Positions 54,201 through 62,671 of a stretch of 64,000 nt of DNA are shown here, piece after piece (within the stretch, counting starts at the first letter, position 1; each line of letters opens with the position of its first letter). The notes beneath the pieces were generated by a model. It was not told where the DNA came from, searched no databases, and worked only from the letters and a program-made list of their open reading frames with translations. This DNA is from Effrenium voratum. Its lineage: Eukaryota > Sar > Dinophyceae > Suessiales > Symbiodiniaceae. A program made the translations under genes and the position numbers. The stretch spans positions 848,847 through 912,846 of the forward strand of contig CAUJNA010000580.1 in NCBI GenBank assembly GCA_963377175.1, in the 5' to 3' direction.

Positions 54201-57200
54201 ACAATGAAAGAAAGCACAATACACATTCTGTTGTTCTTCACCCCCCCCCCCCCCTCAACAAACCGGGGGAACAAAGCAAGACACACAATTGTGTCCCCCT
54301 TCCAAAACAACAAAACGAGGGGGGGTGGGGGGGAATCATCCCGTCTGCACATCTCCCCATTTTTTGTGTTCCCCCCCCCCAAAAAAAAACAACAACAACA
54401 CAAAAACAAACAGCAACATATATATATATATACATGTCTTCCTCTCATGTCCCATATTCCATTTACCCATCTCCCATTTGTTCCTTGCATTTTGTTCCCT
54501 CATCTCTCCCATCCCAGGCGCGAGGGAAGCAGGCCCTGTGGGTCCCGGCAGCCCTGGTCCGCGCGGGCCAGGAAGTCCGCGGTGGCCAGGGAGCTCACCG
54601 CGTCCCCCGCCACCACCGCCACCGCCTGGCACCGCTCCGCCTGAGCGCGCGATACGCTCGACGCGGCCGCGAGCGCTCGGAGCGGGTGGGACCCGGTGGC
54701 AAGCAGACGGATCCCCCGCAAAAAGCGGGGGGCGGGCAGGGGTGGGGTGGGGAGGGCAGGGGTGGGGTGGAGAGGGAAACAAAGGCCATGCTGGGTCAAA
54801 TACCGGCGCTTTCGTTGTTTTTTGTTGATGATATTTTTCAAGGAGACAAAGGGAAGGTGGATATTGGAGGGAGGTAAAGCCATATATATATATATGTGTG
54901 TGTGTATATATATATACACATCAATGTATGTACACAGCAGTGTCGCATCAAGTCTCCCATCTCTCCGCTCTCGCCTTCACCATGCGCACGGCCTCCAGCA
55001 AGCCACTCACCGGCCCCGCCCCGCCCGTGTCGATGGTTCGCACCCGGACGTTCTGCCGCGGCAGGAGACCCACCTGCCGACTCCAGATGCAGCACGGCGC
55101 GAAGAACTTGTGCCAGTGAAAACGGCACAAAAAGAGAGGAACCGAACTGAAGGGCGAAGTAAAAGTTGGACACACCGGGATTCTTTGAAAGGGTTACAAA
55201 AAGCCAAACGGCAACGCCCAATCTGCAAGTTCGAGTTTTGACAAACAACAATTTAGCTCTGCAACCGTGGCGGCTCATTTCAAATCAGGGAACCTCTTTT
55301 GACAAATGTGAAATGCAAACCACGGACTAGCAGCAAGCCAGGTCTCCCTCCTTGGCTGGGCACCTCTCCATCTGTCTCTCTTTCTCGTTCCGTGTCCTTC
55401 CCGCCTCCATTTCTATCCGCCATCAGCGACATCTCAATCAAGCGACAAGTTTCACATCTTTTTCACTTTCTATCTTCACTATCATCTGTTGCCTTAGGAA
55501 TCTTAAAGATGGAAAGGAAAGGTTAGGAAAACTCCTCTCTTTCATTTGCAAGTTATTAATGTCACCAAGAGAGGCATATCTGGTGATGCCTCTTTCTACC
55601 TCCTGGCCCATCTCCATGTCTTTCTCTTGACCTTCTCTCGGCCCAATAAAAACCTATCACCAAGAAGTCGAATCTTCGAAAGTGGCCAAGCAGTTTTGAG
55701 TCCCAACAAAAGGGGACATGACTGTGGGTCAAAAATGGGTGCCCAAAATTCAACCCTGGCGAACCGAAATATGAACTAAAATCTGCGGTCCCCTGGTGGT
55801 TTAATTTTGACCCATGGCCACATGGGAAAACCGTCCGGTGCCGGGGCCTCGCCTGGGTTGCCAGGAAGTGCGCCTCCATAAAGTGCGGGTGCGACAGAGA
55901 AGGCACCGCCACCAGGCCATCCAGGTCCTCCCCAGCAGGTATTCGGCACGATATCTCTTAGCTCATAGTCTCCAAAAACTATCAAACACCCTGAAAACCC
56001 ATGGAGGCCTACCCAAAACCGATGCCCCTTTTTAAGAATAACAACTTGTAATGATATATGTCTTGTCGCAAAAGCCTTTTTGGCTCTTGTGACCTAGTTG
56101 AAGCCATGGCAGAGCGGTGTCTTATGGGGGATCCGCCCAGGTTGCTTTGGATGAAGAGGATCCCAAAAAAAGACACGGCGATGTGCCTACACGAAGACCC
56201 AGGGCAGCCTGCTCCGGAAAGCTTTCTAGCTCAGCTCTGCGAGCCAAGAGAGGGGGGACATGCTCCGGAAATGACTTGAGAACAAGTTGAAAACACGCGA
56301 GGCGCGAGTCAGGAAAAGAATAGGACGGTGAGTGACATAGCATGCCAACTGCTGAGCGGCGAAGGTATTCTTGTCTTCCATCAGCTCCAAAAACAACAAA
56401 ACGCCCACGCAGAATGGGGAGGCCTAAATCTACTTCCAACCACGTGGAACTGACCGGCGAAGTAATTTGCCAACGTCCTTTTCCAAACGTCGCATGCCAT
56501 TCCCCGCCGATCCCAGCGATTGCCAATTCCCACCACAAGCCCCTGGAGAAATGTTTGCTTTTTTGCAAAGGCAATAGCAATCGCCACCACCTCTCCCACG
56601 CTCATTGACGTGATGCCTGAAAAGCTCCCTCCAGTGTGCTTAACCACCCAAAACGGTCGAGGCTCCCTTTCCAGAAGGACAATCGTCTTCCAAAAAGGGG
56701 TCGGATGTGTCCCTCGTGCGATGTTTGTTGGGTAATGGATCGCCTACCATCTGGCATAAGGATCCTGCGGATTGATGCTCAAAAACCACTGGTTGGACAC
56801 CTGCAATGGTTCTAAAGATGCAAAGCTCAAGCAAATCCTGTCTCGGAGGTTTTTCCTAAAAATAGTAAACCGGTGTTACTGGACCTCCACTCCACCTCCC
56901 TCCAGCTCGGTCAAGGCAAACAAGGGAAACTCATTACAAGGGCTCACATCCTCCAAACACAGCTAGCCCATGAATCCAAAACTGGCCCCAAAAACAATCT
57001 TGTTTGGGAACTCAGACCCCCCCCCCCCCGTGGCAGGAAATAATGCGCATAATGCGACCGAGCTCCTTGTAACGTCAACCTCTGATTGATTTTTCAAATG
57101 TTTGAAGTATTTACCATATTTTGGAATATGTATTTCCAAGAATATGTTCAAACGTATTTTCTGTTTCTTGTCCATTTCTTGTCCATGTCCTTTTCATTCC

Positions 57201-60200
57201 CTTTCACTTATGTTCTATGTCCTGTCCATTTTTTGCATTTGTCCATTGCTATACGAGCGTGGAGCGAATCAAAAGTTTCGAAACTACAATAACAAACATT
57301 AGTTTCCCTGGTGGAAACCCTTTGTACGAAACTGAGTGACAGGGTGCCAGCCGCCTCCAGGCCCGGGAAACAAACTAAGTCAGAGAAAGTTTGCTCTCTC
57401 AAGGGGAAAGAAAGGTTTACCTGGCCGAAAAAAACTTTAGTTTAGGGGCCCGGAAACAAAGGTTCTGGGGCCAAAAAGGTTTTTTTCGGGTGCAAACTAA
57501 CCTTTCTTGGCTGGGGAGGAAGGGGGGGCCCAGAAACAATCCTTTTGGAACGTTAGTTTCGTGGAGGGGAAACTAATGTTTCCAGGGTCGGAAATCAGGT
57601 TTGCTAGTTTCTCGACAGGCGCTACGGGGCGGAAGACGACAGGAGCAGTGAAAAGTCGAAGAAAGCAAGGAGCGGCATTGTCAACTCCGGCGCGCAGCGA
57701 TCGTCAGCCGCCGGGTGCGCGTTGCACACGGCACTGGCGCCCTAAGTACCAAGAGCCGTCCCAACGACAAATTGCTTCCGCAGCGTCAGCGGGCTTGTCG
57801 TACTTGACCGTGGCGGTGGCGTGGTCATCCTTGATCGAAACCTACATGTGCGCGGAAGTCCATAAGAGGCTGAGCAAAGGCTAGAGCGACATCAGCAAAT
57901 TAAAAAGCAGAAGAAATGAGTGCGCAAAGAGCTGAAACTGTGTTTTGCAAGCCAAGAGACTGACTTTCCAAAGTACGCGCGTAGCCGCGCAGCGGTCGCG
58001 TCGCCCGGGAGGTTGTTCAAGAACAGGTTGCGCTTGCCTGACAGGCTTCCCGCAGGCGCAGACACAAACCCCGAATGCCTGATACGCAGCCCAGTATCGA
58101 GCCAGCGCCAGAAAGTCCAGGAGGGCAAACAGCTGGTGGGCTCGGGTAAGCAGTGTTATGGCTCGCTTGGAAGCAAGGGCGCGGTTGCGCCAAAATGCAG
58201 CGTAGCTTTGCAAATGCCCCATGTAAGAAGTTCCCGAATGAATCAGCGTGCCTTCGAAATGACGCAGGAAATCCAGGCTGAAGGCGATGCCATCAAAGCC
58301 TGTCTGCAGGCAGACGCAGGACGCAATGGCACCAGCGAGCTCCATGCGCACCGGACCAGAAATTCGTGGCCCGGGCACGACGAAGTTGTGAAAGTACAAA
58401 GTGTCGCAGGCTCTGCAAACAAGTGGGGCATGACGGTACACCACCGAGCCGTAGTAGTGGGTCACCACGGTTACCCTCCACGCACGCAAGCTAGTGCTCG
58501 GCAGCGAGCGGCGGCAATGCGCGCCCCGCAGTCGGCGCTTGCAGGCCGGTGGCCAGGCAGTGCAGGCACGAAGTCACAGGCCACTGCAGCACACGCTCCG
58601 CCGCCATCTGAGCCAAAAGCTGCGAGAACAAAGAACAGCAGCGCAGCAACTGACGTGGCATCCTGCTGCAGGCACGACGTGGCAGCTTAGGTGAGTTCGA
58701 AAGAAACGTTTGTTTTGTCCAGAGAAACAAAGGTTCCATAGACGGCCCAAAGTGCGTTTGTCCCGGCGAAACAAACGTTAGACCAAGCCAATAGTTAGTT
58801 GCTATTTTTCAAAACTAACTAACCAGTGACTAGCTCCCCTGTGTGCTATACAGTATATTTACATGTCCTCTCCATTCTTCCAAGTTCTTTCCATTCCTTT
58901 CGATCTTATTCCACCTCCTTTCCATTTCCGTACGTTCCTTGCCATTCCAAGCTAGAAGTGCCCAAGGCCAGCCAGGGTCAGGAAAGTACTAATTTTGCAA
59001 TTTCCCGCGTAAAGAATTTGATGGTATTCCCTTTCCGTTTTCTGCTCATGCCTTCCCATTCCTAGCTAGAAATGCCCAAGGAAAGGGCCTAGTTTCGCAG
59101 TTTCTCGCGTGAAGAAGTTAACATCGCCGGGCGTCCTTTCCATGTCTTGTCCATGTCCTTCTTCACTTCTTTGTGTTTCCCTTCTTTCATTTGCTTGCTC
59201 ATTTCCTCTCCCTTCCTCTTCCAGTTGCTCATTCCTTGCCATGTCCTCTCCATATTATTTCAATGTCCTTTCCATTCCTTTCCATGTCCCCTTGATATGT
59301 CCCTTCCATTTCCTTTCCGCTTCTCGCAGTAATGACAACATGTAATTCTAGAATTTGGAAATTGCGTACATCGTTCCATTTATGTTTACCTTGCAATCCA
59401 GATAGCAGTTTGCAAGTGATACTGAGGGAAACACATATAATAAATCAAGATAGACGTGAAACAAGAAAATATGAAGAGTGTGTTAACCGTAACACGATAA
59501 TATTTCGATAGTCTAAGAAAAGAAGAAATGCACAGATAGCAAAAGAGAAAGGAAAGGATGATCAAATCCAAGAGTTACACAATTATGCTAAGGTGTTCGT
59601 TGGAAAATAGGTAAAGAAGGGGGATGAAGGAAGAGAGACTCCACCTATCCTTTCCGTTCCTTTACTTTCCAAGCTAGAAGTGCCCGATGCCAGCGGGGGC
59701 CGAGAAAATGCCCATTTCACAGTGTCCCGAGCAAAGATTGTGATGGCGCCGGGGTTCCTTTCCATTTTCTGTCCAATTCCCACCCTTTCCATTTTCTGTC
59801 CATTCCTTCCCATTCCTAGCTAGAAATGCCCAAGGCTAGGCGGGGCCTAACAACGTCTAGTTTCGCAATTTCAAGCGTGAAGAAGTTAACAGTGCCGGGG
59901 TTCCTTTCCAAGATTTTCCGTTTCCATGTCACTCCTTTGCAGTTCCCTGCCTTTCATTTGTTTTATTCATTTCCTCTCCTTTGATTTCAGTTTTTCCATT
60001 CCTTTCCATGTCCCTTCCATACCTTTCCACGTCCCTTCAATAAGTTCCTTCCATTTCCTTTTCGCTTCTTGCCATACTGGCAGCATATAGTTCTAGAATT
60101 TGGACATGATGTGCGTCTGTCCATTTAGCTGTACCTCGCAAGCAATAATTACTTGTGGGAGACAGCAGACTAGAAACAAGACAATGATACATGATGATCA

Positions 60201-61942
60201 TAAGAGCAATAGACATAAACAAGCACGATATAAACTTAATACACTAGAGACAAACATGTGAAAAAATATAAAATAAAACGATGAATGGTCTGGTTGTAGT
60301 ATAAGATTGCTGGACAATAGTCTGATAAGTGTTCTATAGTTTAAGAAATGAAGAAAGAGCCAGGAAACAACAGAGAAAGTAAAGGATGATCAAATCCAAG
60401 AGTTAGACAATAATACTAAGGTGTTCGCTAGAAAACAAGCAAACGGAAATGAGAAGGGGGATGAAGGAAGAGAGGCCCCACCTATCCTTTCCATTCCTTT
60501 ACATTCCAAGTCTTAAAGTGCACAAGGCCAGCTGGGGCCGAGAAAGTTCTCATTTCATAATTTCCCACCTAAAGAATTTGATGGCTCTTCTTTTCCATGT
60601 CCTGTTCGCTTCTTGCGGTAGTGACAGAAAATAATTCTAGAATTTGGGCATGATGTGTATCTGTCCATTTCGTTTTACCTTGCAATCAAGAATTACTCAA
60701 TTACTCATGAAAGATAACAGGCCAGAATCAAGACAATAGTAGATGATGGCAACAAGGGAAATATGTAGATATAAGAAAACAGGATAGAAGCCAAATAAAA
60801 TCGAAAGCGGACCCTTCTAAGTTCGTCTCAACATAGGACCGCCGAACATGCTGGTGTTCTATTTATTGTTTCAATACGTAAGCGAAAAAGGAAACCCAAA
60901 ACAAGCCGCCAAACTCTTCTCTTGAAGGCAAGAGCTCTTCAGAGGACATGGAAGCGCTGTGACAAAAAAATAATTTATCTGGGGCTGCCTTTAAATAAAG
61001 GGAACCTGAGAAATGGAAGTGTCGCACAGGATATCCATTTAAAATAAAACCAGGTTTCCCCTTAGTTTCCCTAGACACATAGATGGGAAACCAATTGAAG
61101 GTGTACCTGTTGTTTTCTATAGTCTAAGAAATGAAGACAGAGTCAAATAACAAAAGAGAAGGGCAAGGCAAAGAAGTGCCAAGAGTTAGATAATAGTGCT
61201 AAGAGTTTCGATAGAAAACAAGTAATTGGAAATACGAAAGAGGATGAAGGAAGCGAGACTCCACCTATCCCCTCCATTCCTTTACATTCCATGCTAGAAG
61301 CGCACAAGGCCAACTGGGGCCGAGAAAGTACTCATTTTTCAATTTCATACACAAAGAACTTGACTGCGTTTCTTGTCCATGTCCTTGTCGTTTCTTGCCA
61401 GAATGACAGAATATATTTCTGCAATTTGGACATGATGTGTATCTGTTCATTTCTTTTTACCTATCAGTCAAGAAATACTAATGGGATTAGAAACAAGACA
61501 ACAGCAAAGGATGGTAATAAGGAAAACAAATATATATAAAAAAAGACAAATATCCAAAAAAAGAACAACCACGTGTGTAATAATCTGAATATAATTCTAA
61601 GGCCTAAGCGCATAAGAAAGACTCAGATCGCAAAAGAGAAAGGACCGGATAATAAAATCCAAGAGTTAGATAATATTGCTATGGATTTCTTTAGAGCTCA
61701 AGTAATTGGGCATAGGACAAAATATAAAGGAAGAAATCTGCTCCATTCCTTTACATTCCACGCTAGAAGTGCACAAGGCCAGCTTTGGCCGAGAAAGTGC
61801 TCATTTTGTAATTCATGATGGTAAACATGATGATGAAAATGTGTTGTTTTGTTTAATGATGATGATGAAAGTGATGATAGAAATGATGATAAAAATGATG
61901 CTAAAAATGATGGTGAAAATGATGATAAACATGATGATAAAA

Positions 61943-61995
<53 letters not shown>

Positions 61996-62608
61996 AGTGA
62001 TGATAAACATGATGATAAAAGTGATGATAAAAATGATGATGATGATGAACATGATGATAAACATGATGATGATGATGCTGATCAGGTGGCCAGCCTGGAC
62101 CCCCTGGATTTTTCAATTCTTTCATTGTTTTTTCATGTTCATGGTTTTCATGTTTTTGGCCAGAATTGAAGAAAATGAAAAATCGTAGTCTTGGATTGTG
62201 CATGGTTTTTATTTTTTCAATGAATTGGCCAGAATTGAAACAAGTGAAAAAAATGAGAAACAAATCGTAGTCTTGGATGTTTCATTTTTTTCATTTTTTC
62301 AATTCTGGCCAAAAAAATGGAAACATTGAAAAAATGAAAAATCCAGGGGGTCTGGGAAGGGCTCGGATGATGATGATGATGATGATGACGGCGACGACGA
62401 TGATGATGATGATGATCAATGATGATAAAATGATGATAAAAATGAAAGTGGTGATAAACATGATAATTAAAATGATGATAAACATGATAATGAAAATGAT
62501 GATAAACATGATGATGAAAATGATGATGAAAAAAAGAAAAGATGATAAATGACGATAAACATGATGATGAAAATGATGATACAAATGATGATACAAATGA
62601 TAATACAA

Positions 62609-62671
<63 letters not shown>

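Noticed and set aside
57881..58489. 202-codon minus-strand frame and overlapping 256-codon plus-strand frame.
   Set aside because: They overlap the RRM exons in other frames and show no domain. The RRM reading explains the region better, though an unplaced exon here is possible.
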